Position numbers and translations under genes: made by a program. Below, in pieces: positions 41,797-51,020 of a stretch of DNA of 64,000 nucleotides (the first letter of the stretch is position 1; each line of letters starts with the position of its first letter). Origin of the DNA: Sphingomonas sp. (GTDB taxonomy: Bacteria; Pseudomonadota; Alphaproteobacteria; Sphingomonadales; Sphingomonadaceae); NCBI RefSeq assembly GCF_019746015.1, contig NZ_JAIESM010000053.1, positions 20,322 through 84,321 of the forward strand, in the 5' to 3' direction. The notes beneath the pieces are model-generated. The model was not told the DNA's origin. It saw only the letters and a list, made by a program, of their open reading frames with translations, and ran no database searches.

Positions 41797-42300
41797 ATGC
41801 TGCGTGAAGTGGACGACGAGCGCGAAGACGACGCCCCCATCGACATGCTCGAAAGCTATTATGCCGCGCATGGGTGGACCTATCACCGGCAGGAAGACGA
41901 GATCGTTGCCCATGTGAAGGGCAGCTGGACCGAATATGAGCTGCGCGCGCTGTGGCGCGAGGATGACGGCGTTCTCCAGTTCCTGTGCTTCCCCGACATC
42001 CGCGTGGCCGAGGACCGGCGTACCGCGATGTACGAAGCCGTCGGGCTGGTGAACGAACAGCTCTGGGTCGGCCATTTCGAGCTGTGGTCGGCAAGCGGCA
42101 TCCTGCTCTATCGCCATGCCGCGATGCTGGACACGAGCGACGGCGGCACCATGTCGCTCGCCCAGGCCGAGCTGGTCATCGAATCGGCAATCGACGAGTG
42201 CGAGCGTTTCTATCCCGTGTTCCAGTTCGTGCTGTGGGGCGGCAAAACCCCGCGCGAGGCGCTGGCCGCTGCGCTCACCGAAACCCAGGGTGAGGCCTGA
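41797..42300 (+). CDS. YbjN domain-containing protein
   Basis: A 167-residue protein with a YbjN-like (type III secretion chaperone-like) fold: the helix and strand pattern IDMLESYYAAHGWTY, then FLCFPDIRV and QFVLWGGKTPREAL at the end. YbjN proteins are linked to stress responses and motility but have no known biochemical activity. It ends 10 bases before proC; widely found in alphaproteobacteria in this order. Confidence 0.85.
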   Translation: MLREVDDEREDDAPIDMLESYYAAHGWTYHRQEDEIVAHVKGSWTEYELRALWREDDGVLQFLCFPDIRVAEDRRTAMYEAVGLVNEQLWVGHFELWSASGILLYRHAAMLDTSDGGTMSLAQAELVIESAIDECERFYPVFQFVLWGGKTPREALAAALTETQGEA

Positions 42301-42310
42301 GGCCGCGCCG

Positions 42311-43099
42311 ATGCGGCTGTGGCTGATCGGTTGCGGGGCGATGGGCGGCGCGATGCTGCGCCGCTGGATCGCGGCGGGCACGCTTTCCCCCGGCGATGTG
42401 TTCGTGGTCAACCGCAGCGACCGCGCATTGCCGGCGGGCGTTGCGCAGGGGCGCGTGCCGCTGGACGGTCCGTTGCCCGACGCCGTGCTGCTGGCGATGA
42501 AGCCGCAACAGCTGGATGCGGTGGCGCAGGCGCATGCCGCGCGGCTTGCCGGGGTTCCCCTGATCGTCTCCATCCTTGCCGGGGTGGAAGAGGCGGCCAT
42601 TGCCCGGCGGTTCACGGCGAGCGCGGTGGTGCGCGCCATGCCCAACCTGCCGGTGGCGCTGGGCGCGGGTGTGGTGGCGCTGGACAGTGCCGGCGCGGAT
42701 GCGGTAGCCCGCGCGAGCGTTTCGGCACTGATGGCGCCACTGGGCCTGGTCGAATGGGTGCCGGTGGCGCATTTTGATCTGGTGACGGCGCTGGCCGGCT
42801 CGGGCCCCGCTTTTCTCTATCGCTTCATCGATGCGCTGGCGGCGGCGGGGGCAGCGGAAGGCCTGCCGCCGGATCAGGCGGCGCGGCTTGCGCTGGCAAC
42901 CGTCGCCGGTGCCGCCCGGCTCGCCGAGGAACCGGGGCTGACCCCCGCCGAGCGTGCCGATCAGGTCGCAAGCCCCGGCGGCTCGACGCGCAAGGGGCTC
43001 GATGTGCTTGATCAGCCGGAGGGGCTGGTCGCGCTGCTGCGCGCCACGCTGGCCGCCTCCGCCCGCCGCAATGCCGAGCTGGCAGCGGCGGCGCGCTAG
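42311..43099 (+). CDS. proC: Pyrroline-5-carboxylate reductase
   Basis: A 262-residue NAD(P)H-dependent enzyme for the last step of proline synthesis. The dinucleotide motif is IGCGAMGGAM at about residues 6-15, the substrate loop is LAGSGPAF near residue 162, and the C-terminal family signature SPGGSTRKGLDVL is present. It probably shares a transcript with the YbjN gene. Confidence 0.95.
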   Translation: MRLWLIGCGAMGGAMLRRWIAAGTLSPGDVFVVNRSDRALPAGVAQGRVPLDGPLPDAVLLAMKPQQLDAVAQAHAARLAGVPLIVSILAGVEEAAIARRFTASAVVRAMPNLPVALGAGVVALDSAGADAVARASVSALMAPLGLVEWVPVAHFDLVTALAGSGPAFLYRFIDALAAAGAAEGLPPDQAARLALATVAGAARLAEEPGLTPAERADQVASPGGSTRKGLDVLDQPEGLVALLRATLAASARRNAELAAAAR

Positions 43100-43102
43100 G
43101 GT

Positions 43103-43121
43103 TGGTTTCAGCTTGGCTGAA
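43103..43121. terminator. Short hairpin after proC
   Basis: GTTTCAGC and GCTGAAAC form a perfect eight-pair stem with a three-base TTG loop, three bases after the proC stop. No T-run follows, so it may only stabilise the mRNA end or work together with the large inverted repeat just downstream. Confidence 0.5.
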
Positions 43122-43131
43122 ACGGTTACCG

Positions 43132-43201
43132 CACCGGCCCGCTCCCCCACCCGACCACCCATAGAATACTGCGGTTGGGTGGTCGGGTGGGGGAGTGGGC
43201 C
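43132..43201. repeat. 28-bp inverted repeat between proC and marR
   Basis: Two 28-base arms (43132-43159 and 43174-43201) are reverse complements with a single mismatch, separated by a 14-base AT-rich loop. It fills the gap between convergent proC and marR. The stem is much longer than a normal terminator and has no T-run. It may be a bidirectional terminator or a mobile palindromic repeat. Confidence 0.85.
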
Positions 43202-43210
43202 GGCACCGCG

Positions 43211-43702
43211 CTAATCAAAACCCCCCAGCAGCCGCTTCTGTTCGGGCGGTGTCAGCCCCTCCAGCACCGCCCAGAAACCGCTCACCGCGCCCTGGCCCGC
43301 CTCGGCATAGGCGGCGGCCAGCCGGGCGCGCAGCAGCTCGAACAGCTCGGCCTCCAGCGCGCGGCCCTTCTCGGTCAGCCGGACCAGCTTCTGCCGGCGG
43401 TCCTGATCGCCAGGCCGTGTCTCGATCAGGTCGCGCGCGGCAAGGTCGTTCAGCACCCGCCCCAGCGATTGCTTGGTGACGCTGAGCAGCCCGAGCAGCG
43501 CCGAAATCGTGGCGTCGGGCCGCCGCGCGATGAAATAGAGCGCGCGCTGATGCGCCCGGCCCAGGCCGATCGCGGCAAGCCGGGCATCGCCCGCGCGCAG
43601 CAAAGCGCCATGGCCAAAGGCAAGCAGCTCGATCCCCCGGCGCAGCTCGGCTTCGCGCAGAAACAGGGCAGAGGCAGCCGGCAACGCCATGTTGCCGACC
43701 AT
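43211..43702 (-). CDS. MarR family transcriptional regulator
   Basis: A 163-residue winged-helix regulator. The DNA-binding region is ISALLGLLSVTKQSLGRVLNDLAARDLIETR-like (recognition helix SVTKQSLGRVL) with the wing at RPGDQDRRQKLVRLTEKG. ATG 43702 or 43690 gives the usual family length. It is divergent from ilvE with 55 bases between starts, so it probably controls ilvE or itself; the ligand is unknown. Confidence 0.9.
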   Translation of the reverse strand: MVGNMALPAASALFLREAELRRGIELLAFGHGALLRAGDARLAAIGLGRAHQRALYFIARRPDATISALLGLLSVTKQSLGRVLNDLAARDLIETRPGDQDRRQKLVRLTEKGRALEAELFELLRARLAAAYAEAGQGAVSGFWAVLEGLTPPEQKRLLGGFD

Positions 43703-43757
43703 GGCGGCTTGGCCTAAGGCGTCAAGCCAGTTGATCCTCCCCCCAGGGATATGCCCG

Positions 43758-44873
43758 ATGCTCGATACGCTGCCCCCGCTTGATGCGGCGCTTGCCCGTT
43801 TTGCCCGGATTACGCACCCCGCGCCCACCCCGGCGGCGGAGCGCGCGGCCATGATTGCCGATCCCGGCTTCGGCCGCGTGTTCACCGATCATATGGTGAC
43901 GATTCGCTTTCGCGCGGGGCAGGGCTGGCATGATGCGCAGATCGGCCCGCGCGAGGCGATCTCGCTCGATCCCTCGGCCGCCGTGCTCCATTATGCGCAG
44001 GAGATTTTCGAGGGGCTGAAGGCCTATCGCCGCCCCGATGGCCGGATCGCGCTGTTCCGGCCGGAAGCCAATGCCCGGCGCCTGCGCGCCTCGGCCGAGC
44101 GGATGGCGATGGAGCAGCTGCCCGAGGACCTGTTCCTCGATTCGGTGAAGGCGCTCGCGCTGGTCGAGCGTGAATGGATTCCCGCCATTCCGGGCGGGTC
44201 GCTCTATCTGCGCCCCTTCCTGATCGGCAGCGACGTGTTTCTGGGCGTGAAGCCGTCGGCGGAGTATATCTTCGCCGTTATCGCCTCGCCGGCGGGTGGC
44301 TATTTCAAGGGCGGCGTCGATGCGGTGTCGCTATGGGTGTCGACCGACTATACCCGCGCGGCACCCGGCGGCACCGGCGCCGCCAAATGCGGCGGCAACT
44401 ATGCCGCAAGCCTGATCGCCCAGGCAGAGGCGGCGCGGCGCGGCCATCACCAGGTGCTGTTCCTCGACGCGGCCGAACGCCGCTGGATCGAGGAACTGGG
44501 CGGCATGAACATCTTCTTCGTGTTCCATGACGGCACGCTGCTCACGCCGCCACTCACTGGCACGATCCTGCCCGGCATCACCCGCGATTCGCTGATTACG
44601 CTGGCGCGCGAGCAGGGGATGACCGTGCGCGAGGAGCGCTATGCGATCGATCAGGCACAGGCCGATGCGCAGAGCGGCCGGCTGGTCGAGGCCTTTGCCT
44701 GCGGCACGGCGGCGGTGGTGATGCCGATCGGCTCGATGACGGTTGGCGACACGCGGTTCGTGATCGGCAATGGCGAGCCGGGCCGCGTGACGGCGGCACT
44801 GCGCGACACGCTCACCGCGCTCCAGTTCGGCCGCGCGCCCGATCCGCATGGCTGGCACCAGCTGATCGACTGA
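43758..44873 (+). CDS. ilvE: Branched-chain amino acid aminotransferase
   Basis: A 371-residue fold-type IV PLP enzyme that interconverts Leu, Ile and Val with their 2-oxo acids. The PLP lysine lies in GGTGAAKCGGNYAAS near residue 213, and the ELGGMNIFFV and PLTGTILPGITR signatures follow. Length fits the long BCAT group. ATG 43758 is chosen; upstream codons do not resemble the family. Confidence 0.95.
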   Translation: MLDTLPPLDAALARFARITHPAPTPAAERAAMIADPGFGRVFTDHMVTIRFRAGQGWHDAQIGPREAISLDPSAAVLHYAQEIFEGLKAYRRPDGRIALFRPEANARRLRASAERMAMEQLPEDLFLDSVKALALVEREWIPAIPGGSLYLRPFLIGSDVFLGVKPSAEYIFAVIASPAGGYFKGGVDAVSLWVSTDYTRAAPGGTGAAKCGGNYAASLIAQAEAARRGHHQVLFLDAAERRWIEELGGMNIFFVFHDGTLLTPPLTGTILPGITRDSLITLAREQGMTVREERYAIDQAQADAQSGRLVEAFACGTAAVVMPIGSMTVGDTRFVIGNGEPGRVTAALRDTLTALQFGRAPDPHGWHQLID

Positions 44874-44920
44874 ACCCCCTTTTCAGCCGGTCCGGGCGCG
44901 GCTAAGGGACCGCGCTCTGC

Positions 44921-44995
44921 TGGGGCGTAGCCAAGTGGTAAGGCAACGGTTTTTGGTACCGTGTACCGAAGGTTCGAATCCTTCCGCCCCAGCCA
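44921..44995 (+). tRNA. tRNA-Gln (anticodon UUG)
   Basis: Full cloverleaf: acceptor TGGGGCG pairs with CGCCCCA, anticodon loop TTTTGGT gives anticodon TTG, the T arm contains GGTTCGAATCC, and the CCA end is encoded. Confidence 0.97.
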
Positions 44996-45017
44996 GTTTT
45001 TCCTTCTTGTTCGCCGC

Positions 45018-45563
45018 TCATGCCGCCAGGCGACACGGCCCGGTTTCTTCTTCCGCCATGTCGAGCTCGAACAGCGCACAGGGGCGATGCTCGTCTAGCG
45101 CCAGGCAGTAACGCTGCTCGACGCGGCCGATGGGCCGGAAGCCCAGCTTGGCGAGCACCCGGCCCGACGCGGGATTATCGACGAAATGGCCCGATTCGAG
45201 CCGCCGCAGCCCCATGGCGTGGCGCGCGATGCCAAGCGCGGCGCGACCCGCCTCGGTCGCATAGCCACGGCCCCAGGCGCCGGGCGTCAGCCAATAGCCC
45301 AGCTCGTGACCCGTTTCGGTGGGGTGGACGCCGACGCCGCCGATCAGCCGGGGTGCCTCGCCATCATGCGCCAGAATGAGGAGCGACAGGTCCGCCTTGC
45401 CCGGCGCGCGGGTCAGCCAGTCGCGCGCGTGCGTTTCGTAATAGGGCCAGGGCAGGCGGGCGAGGCGGAACGCTACTTCCGGGTGCGCGATCGCGCGGGC
45501 GAGCGCGCGCGCGTCCTCGGGCCAACCGGGGCGTAACGTCAACCTTGCCGTGCGGGCGAACAT
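45018..45563 (-). CDS. GNAT family N-acetyltransferase (RimJ/RimL type)
   Basis: A 181-residue acetyltransferase of the RimJ/RimL-like group. The acetyl-CoA loop GAWGRGYATEAGRAAL (about residue 95) and the NPASGRVLAKLGF motif (about 130) are clear. The acceptor could be a protein N terminus or a small amine. ATG 45563 follows GAGGAGAG. Its 3' end is 22 bases from tRNA-Gln. Confidence 0.88.
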   Translation of the reverse strand: MFARTARLTLRPGWPEDARALARAIAHPEVAFRLARLPWPYYETHARDWLTRAPGKADLSLLILAHDGEAPRLIGGVGVHPTETGHELGYWLTPGAWGRGYATEAGRAALGIARHAMGLRRLESGHFVDNPASGRVLAKLGFRPIGRVEQRYCLALDEHRPCALFELDMAEEETGPCRLAA

Positions 45564-45643
45564 AGCCACTCTCCTCATCGCCGTTGGCGCTGCGCTTGCA
45601 CGTCGGGATGACGGGAAAGCGACAACGCGGTTGAGGGAGCATG

Positions 45644-45676
45644 AAAAAAGGGAGCCTGGGCGACCCGGCTCCCTTT
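45644..45676 (-). terminator. Rho-independent terminator of rplU-rpmA
   Basis: A perfect ten-base stem (AAAGGGAGCC with GGCTCCCTTT) around a ten-base loop ends in TTTTTT on the minus strand, 67 bases after the rpmA stop. Confidence 0.9.
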
Positions 45677-45742
45677 GTGGTTTGGTTTTCTGTGGAAAAC
45701 CTTCGGATCGCCCCGGTGGGCAACCCGTCTGGTTGCCCTATG

Positions 45743-46024
45743 TTATTCGGCCGCCATCGGCAGCGCGTCAATCGACGCGTCTACCGAGCAGAAGGTGCGG
45801 CCCAGTTTGCCGGCGTGGAACGCCACGCGGCCATCAACGAGCGCGAACAGGGTATGATCCTTGCCGATGCCGACATTGCGGCCCGGATAGAATTTCGTGC
45901 CGCGCTGGCGCACCAGAATGTTGCCGGCGGTCACTTCCTGACCACCGAACTTCTTCACGCCCAAACGACGACCGGCCGAATCACGACCGTTGCGCGACGA
46001 ACCGCCTGCTTTCTTATGTGCCAT
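45743..46024 (-). CDS. rpmA: 50S ribosomal protein L27
   Basis: A 93-residue L27 beginning [16 protein letters not shown], whose N terminus reaches the peptidyl-transferase centre; GVKKFGGQ and [10 protein letters not shown] follow. It lies 15 bases after rplU, the conserved rplU-rpmA pair. Confidence 0.98.
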   Translation of the reverse strand: MAHKKAGGSSRNGRDSAGRRLGVKKFGGQEVTAGNILVRQRGTKFYPGRNVGIGKDHTLFALVDGRVAFHAGKLGRTFCSVDASIDALPMAAE

Positions 46025-46039
46025 TGTCTAATTCCTCGC

Positions 46040-46339
46040 TCAGGCGCCGATCGCGGTGATCTTCAGGATGGTGTGCTGCTGGCGGTGGCCGTTGCGGCGG
46101 CGGTAATTGTGGCGACGGCGCTTCTTGAACACGATCACCTTCTCGCCCTTGGCCTGGGCAATGATTTCGGCCGAGACCGTCAGGCCCGCGACCGGCTTCA
46201 GCTCGGCGCCTTCGCCCGCGAGCAGGACATCGCCCAGCGTCACCATCTCCCCGGCTTCCCCGGCGAGCTTTTCGACGACGATCTTGTCTCCGGCGGCGAC
46301 GCGGTATTGCTTGCCGCCCGTGCGCACGACTGCGAACAT
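46040..46339 (-). CDS. rplU: 50S ribosomal protein L21
   Basis: A 99-residue L21: [14 protein letters not shown] start, then [20 protein letters not shown] basic C-terminal stretch and ILKITAI end. ATG 46339 gives the normal family length; the frame upstream of it is not conserved protein. First gene of rplU-rpmA. Confidence 0.97.
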   Translation of the reverse strand: MFAVVRTGGKQYRVAAGDKIVVEKLAGEAGEMVTLGDVLLAGEGAELKPVAGLTVSAEIIAQAKGEKVIVFKKRRRHNYRRRNGHRQQHTILKITAIGA

Positions 46340-46482
46340 GGCCTTTATCACTTCCCAATAACGTTTGGCGCCAGGGCACACCTGGCGCGGAAAGGCCGCG
46401 TCGATAGCGTGGGATGGCTGCGCCGTCAATGGAGAAAGCCATTTGAAATCGAGAGTGAGGCTGTATTCGCTGGCCGTCTGGC

Positions 46483-47037
46483 TCAGCCGGCCAGCGCGTC
46501 GGCGATGGCGCGGTCGATCCGGCCCAGCGTGCCGCCGTCATATCTGCCAAAGGCGGCGCGTGGCTTGCCATCGCGGGCAAAAACGAACAGTCGCGGCAGG
46601 ATGATCGTGTCACCCAGACCGAACGCGGCATAGTTGGTCCTGTCGCCGCGCAACAGCGTATAATTGGCACCGCTGCGCCTGACCCATTCGGCGAGCTTCA
46701 CCTCGTCCCGCTGGCTGTCCACATTGATGCCGATAAGGGCCAACCGGTCGAGGGGCACCCGCCGGCGCCAGTCCGTCAGGTGCCGGGCTTCGCTTAGGCA
46801 CGGCGCGCACCAGGTTGCCCAGAAATGCACCACGGCGCATCGCCCGGGGGCAGCATGCTGGCCAAGGCGGGCAGGCGCGCCATCCCAGGTGGCGAGGTTC
46901 AATCCGCCCAGCGCGTCGAGCGCCGGCGGCAGCGGGGGGCCGGAGGCCGCGATTGCTGGATAAGGGGCAAAGGCACCCGCAACCAGCGCTGCCGCGACGT
47001 TCCTTCTGGTCAGTGAAGGTAACCCAGGATGCGACAT
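46483..47037 (-). CDS. TlpA-like thioredoxin-fold protein
   Basis: A 184-residue exported thioredoxin-fold protein. The N terminus has TRRN followed by a hydrophobic stretch (possible Tat signal), and the redox centre is WATWCAPC near residue 80. The cis-Pro is in ILPRLFVF. It probably reduces disulfides in the periplasm, for example in cytochrome or copper-site maturation. ATG 47037 is used; 47055 is in frame. Confidence 0.85.
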   Translation of the reverse strand: MSHPGLPSLTRRNVAAALVAGAFAPYPAIAASGPPLPPALDALGGLNLATWDGAPARLGQHAAPGRCAVVHFWATWCAPCLSEARHLTDWRRRVPLDRLALIGINVDSQRDEVKLAEWVRRSGANYTLLRGDRTNYAAFGLGDTIILPRLFVFARDGKPRAAFGRYDGGTLGRIDRAIADALAG

Positions 47038-47115
47038 GCTGATATAGTGTAGCAAATCAGTTGCACCGTCAATGATCAGACGGCCGATTGTTGGCGGGAT
47101 GCTGGCTCAGTCCGC

Positions 47116-47502
47116 TCAGTGTCGGTGTTCGCGGCGCAGGCGATAGCGCCCGTCCTGATAGCCGGTGAACAGGCCGTCTATCGCGGGGTGGTTGATCGGT
47201 TCCTCGCTGTCGTCGAGCATCAGATTCTGCTGGCTGACATAAGCGACATAGCTGCTGTCAGCATTTTCGGCGAGCAGATGGTAAAAGGGCTGGTCCTTGC
47301 GCGGGCGGATATGCGCCGGGATCGACGCATACCATTCCTCACTGTTGTTGAAGACCGGGTCGACATCGAAAATCACGCCGCGAAAGTCGAAATGGCGGTG
47401 GCGGACGACGTCGCCGATGGCAAAGCTGGCATGCGCCACACCCGGCATCGCGGGTGGAGCGTCGCCCAGGCGCTTGCCAGAAGGGGTTTGAGACTGCTCC
47501 AT
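47116..47502 (-). CDS. hspQ: Heat-shock protein HspQ (YccV-like)
   Basis: A 128-residue protein. From about residue 25 it matches HspQ: FAIGDVVRHRHFDFRGVIFDVDP, then QPFYHLLAENADSSYVAYVSQQNL (each quoted only in part as family signatures). HspQ binds hemimethylated DNA and is a specificity-enhancing adaptor of Lon protease in enterobacteria. Single gene, in a region with sparse neighbours. Confidence 0.9.
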   Translation of the reverse strand: MEQSQTPSGKRLGDAPPAMPGVAHASFAIGDVVRHRHFDFRGVIFDVDPVFNNSEEWYASIPAHIRPRKDQPFYHLLAENADSSYVAYVSQQNLMLDDSEEPINHPAIDGLFTGYQDGRYRLRREHRH

Positions 47503-47634
47503 GCCGACAATCTAGTGTCATTTTGCAGTTGCACAAGCGGGTGCTTGCGCGTGTCGCCGGTTCGCGCTAGTGGCCCGCGCTCAATCGATACCGCCGCCGT
47601 CGCCGCCAGCGCGGCCCGGCGCGCCCTCAATCGC

Positions 47635-47730
<96 letters not shown>

Positions 47731-47804
47731 GACGTTTTCTGTCGAAGCCGATCCGACGGGATGACTTGCGTCGCCGGGTGGCCGTGGTGCGGCAAGAGGC
47801 CGGC

Positions 47805-50800
47805 TTATTGAAAGTCGCGTGAGATGATGCGCACGTCGCGCGGGTGGCGGCCGCGGGGCTGTTGCGGGCGGTCAACCTCGTCGGCTGGCGCGCGCAGCGA
47901 CTGATCGCTGAGTGCGCCCAGCATTGCCGATGCATCATGCACGCGGGCGGCCATCAGGTGGACGACACCCTCGGCGCTTCTTTGCACCTCGCCTTCGACG
48001 ATCATCATTCGGGCGGCCATCACGGGTGCGCGCTGCGCCTCGAACAGCCGTGCCCAGAGCAGCACATTGGTGATGCCGCTTTCATCCTCCAGCGTGATGA
48101 AGATGGCATTGCCCTTGCCCGGCCGCTGCCGCACCAGCACCACGCCGGCCGCCTTCACCCGCGCGCCGCCGCGCGCCGCCGCGATTTCGGCGCAGCTCAG
48201 CACGCCCATCGCGCTCAACCGGTCGCGCAGGAAGCTCAGCGGATGCGCCTTCAGCGATAGGCGCGTGGTCTGGTAATCGGCGACCACTTCTTCGCTCAGC
48301 GGCATTGCCGGCAGTCCGGGGTCGGGCTCCGCCGCCAGTTCGGGCGCATCGGCGGCGCCGAACAGGGGCAGCTGCACCGGCCTTGTCCGCCGCACGTCCC
48401 AAAGCGCCTGGCGCCGGGCGAGGCCCAGCGAGCCCAACGCATCAGCATCGGCCAGTAACGCCAGCGCCCGCCGGGGAAGCTGCGCCCGGTGCGCCAGCCC
48501 CTCGATATCGGCAAAAGGGCCGGTCGCGCGCGCGGCAGCGATGGCGTTCGCCCACTCCGCGCGAAAACCGTCGATCTGCCGGAAGCCCAGGCGGAGCGCG
48601 AAAACATCGCCGCCAAGCGCTTCAAGCCCGTTGTCCCAATCGCTGGCGTTGACATCGACGGGCCGCACGGTGCCGCCATGCTCGATCAGGTCCCGGACCA
48701 GCTGCGCGGGCGCATAAAAGCCCATGGGTTGCGAATTGAGCAGCGCGCAGGTGAAGATTTCGGGGTGGTGGCACTTTATCCATGACGAGACATAGACCAG
48801 CCGCGCGAAACTCTGCGCATGGCTTTCGGGAAAGCCATAGCTGCCAAACCCCTCGATCTGCTTGAAGCAGCGCTCGGCAAAGTCGCGCTCGTAACCGCGC
48901 TCGACCATGCGGCCGACCATCTTGTCACGAAAACGGTCGATCGTGCCCAGATTGCGGAAGGTCGCCATCGCCCGGCGCAGGCCATTGGCCTCTTCGGGGG
49001 TGAATTCGGCCGCGACGATGGCAAGCTTCATTGCCTGTTCCTGGAACAGCGGCACGCCATAGGTCTTGCCGAGCAGTATTTTCAGCTCATCCGGGTCGTG
49101 CGGCGGGCGGGGAGAGGGGAATTCGACCGGCTCGATGCCGGCGCGCCGGCGCAGATAGGGGTGCACCATGTCGCCCTCGATCGGGCCGGGCCGCACGATC
49201 GCCACCTGCACGACCAGATCGTAGAATTCGCGCGGTTTCAGGCGCGGCAACATGTTGATCTGCGCGCGGCTCTCAACCTGGAAAACGCCGATGCTGTCGC
49301 CCTTGCACAGCATGTCGAATACTGCCGGATCGTCCGCGCCCAGATCGACCTTCAGGTCATGATCGCCCAGGCCGTGCCGGCGCATCAGGTCAAAGCTCTT
49401 GCGAATGCACGTCAACATGCCAAGCGCGAGCACATCGACCTTCATCAGCCCGAGCGCGTCGATATCGTCCTTGTCCCATTCGATGAAGGTGCGGCCGTCC
49501 ATCGCGGCATTGTGGATGGGGACCAGCTCGTCGAGCCGGCCCTGGGTGAGCACGAAACCGCCGACATGCTGAGACAGATGGCGTGGTGCCTCCAGCAGCT
49601 GCGTCACCAGATCGCGCAGCCTAGCCATTTGTGGGTTGTGCGGATCGAAGCCGGCCTGTTCGACTCGCGCCTCCGAAACCGCGCGGCCCCAGCTGCCCCA
49701 GATGGTACCGGCAAGGCGCCCGGTCACATCCTCGGTTAGCCCCAGCGCCTTGCCCACGTCGCGGATGGCGCTGCGCGGCCGGTAATGGATGACCGTTGCG
49801 GCAATGCCGGCACGATCGCGGCCATAGCGTTCATAGATATACTGGATCACCTGTTCGCGGCGTTCATGCTCGAAATCGACGTCGATATCGGGCGGCTCGC
49901 GGCGCTCGGCCGAAACGAAGCGCGAGAAGAGCAGGTCATGCTGCATCGGATCGACCGAGGTGATGCCGAGCAGGAAGCAGACGATCGAATTCGCGGCAGA
50001 CCCGCGCCCCTGGCACAGGATCGGCGGGTCCTGCGCACGGGCAAAGCGAACCAGATCGTGCACGGTCAGGAAGTAATAGGCGTAGTTTTGCTGCGCGATC
50101 AGGGTGAATTCCTCGCGCATCAGCCGCTTCGCCTTTTCGGGCAGCTGCGCGCCATAACGGGCGTGCGCGGCCTGCATCACCAGATGTTCAAGCCATGCCT
50201 GCGGGGCCCAGCCATCGGGCACCGGCTCGTGCGGATATTCATAGCGCAGATCGTCGAGCGAGAATTCGATCGCGCCGAGCAGTTGCCGCGATGCCGCAAT
50301 CGCTTCAGGCGCGTCGGCGAACAGGCGCGCCATTTCGGCGGCGGGCTTCAGATGGCGCTCGGCATTGGCAGCGAGCAGGCGGCCCGCTTCGTGGATCGCG
50401 CATCCTTCGCGGATGCAGGTGACGATGTCGTGCAGCGGCCGCTGCGCGGGCGTGGCATAAAGCGCGTCGTTGACCGCGATCAGCGGCACCCCTGCTTCGC
50501 TCGCCGCCGCTATCAACGCCGCCAGCCGACGCCGGTCGCGCCCTTGCCGCGGCATCGCCGCGCCCAGCCACACATGGTCTTGCGTTGCCGCCTTCAGCGC
50601 ATCGGTCCGCTCGTGCCCGAGCGGGGCGAGCAGGATCAGCGCCATGTCGCCCGCCCATTGCGCCAGATCGGCAAAGCCCAGGCGGCAATCCCCCTTTTTC
50701 GCGCGCAGATTGCCGGTTGAAAGCAGCCGGCACAGATGCCCCCAGCCACGGCGGTTGCGCGGATAGGCGATGATGTCCGGCGTTTCGTCGGCAAAGACCA

Positions 50801-51020
50801 GCCGCGCGCCGACCACCAGCCTGAAATCGAGCGGCCCGTCTTGCTCGGCCAGTTCCTTCAGCGCCGCATGCGCGCGAACGACGCCGGCCAGCGTGTTGCG
50901 ATCGGCAATGCCGATGCCGCAATGGCCAAGCGCAATGGCGGTGCGCACCATCTCGCCGGGATGCGATACGCCGCGCAGGAACGAATAGTTGGTGGCAACG
51001 GCAAGTTCGGCATAGCTCAT
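47805..51020 (-). CDS. dnaE2: Error-prone DNA polymerase DnaE2
   Basis: A 1071-residue C-family polymerase, the catalytic member of the SOS mutasome. It has the PHP domain (ATNYSFLRGVSHP start), catalytic carboxylates in PPDIDVDFEHERR (about residue 385), the finger and tau-like segments and an OB-fold near the C terminus. It copies damaged DNA with the ImuB and ImuA partners. ATG 51020 overlaps the imuB stop by four bases. The third gene of a LexA-controlled operon. Confidence 0.95.
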   Translation of the reverse strand: MSYAELAVATNYSFLRGVSHPGEMVRTAIALGHCGIGIADRNTLAGVVRAHAALKELAEQDGPLDFRLVVGARLVFADETPDIIAYPRNRRGWGHLCRLLSTGNLRAKKGDCRLGFADLAQWAGDMALILLAPLGHERTDALKAATQDHVWLGAAMPRQGRDRRRLAALIAAASEAGVPLIAVNDALYATPAQRPLHDIVTCIREGCAIHEAGRLLAANAERHLKPAAEMARLFADAPEAIAASRQLLGAIEFSLDDLRYEYPHEPVPDGWAPQAWLEHLVMQAAHARYGAQLPEKAKRLMREEFTLIAQQNYAYYFLTVHDLVRFARAQDPPILCQGRGSAANSIVCFLLGITSVDPMQHDLLFSRFVSAERREPPDIDVDFEHERREQVIQYIYERYGRDRAGIAATVIHYRPRSAIRDVGKALGLTEDVTGRLAGTIWGSWGRAVSEARVEQAGFDPHNPQMARLRDLVTQLLEAPRHLSQHVGGFVLTQGRLDELVPIHNAAMDGRTFIEWDKDDIDALGLMKVDVLALGMLTCIRKSFDLMRRHGLGDHDLKVDLGADDPAVFDMLCKGDSIGVFQVESRAQINMLPRLKPREFYDLVVQVAIVRPGPIEGDMVHPYLRRRAGIEPVEFPSPRPPHDPDELKILLGKTYGVPLFQEQAMKLAIVAAEFTPEEANGLRRAMATFRNLGTIDRFRDKMVGRMVERGYERDFAERCFKQIEGFGSYGFPESHAQSFARLVYVSSWIKCHHPEIFTCALLNSQPMGFYAPAQLVRDLIEHGGTVRPVDVNASDWDNGLEALGGDVFALRLGFRQIDGFRAEWANAIAAARATGPFADIEGLAHRAQLPRRALALLADADALGSLGLARRQALWDVRRTRPVQLPLFGAADAPELAAEPDPGLPAMPLSEEVVADYQTTRLSLKAHPLSFLRDRLSAMGVLSCAEIAAARGGARVKAAGVVLVRQRPGKGNAIFITLEDESGITNVLLWARLFEAQRAPVMAARMMIVEGEVQRSAEGVVHLMAARVHDASAMLGALSDQSLRAPADEVDRPQQPRGRHPRDVRIISRDFQ

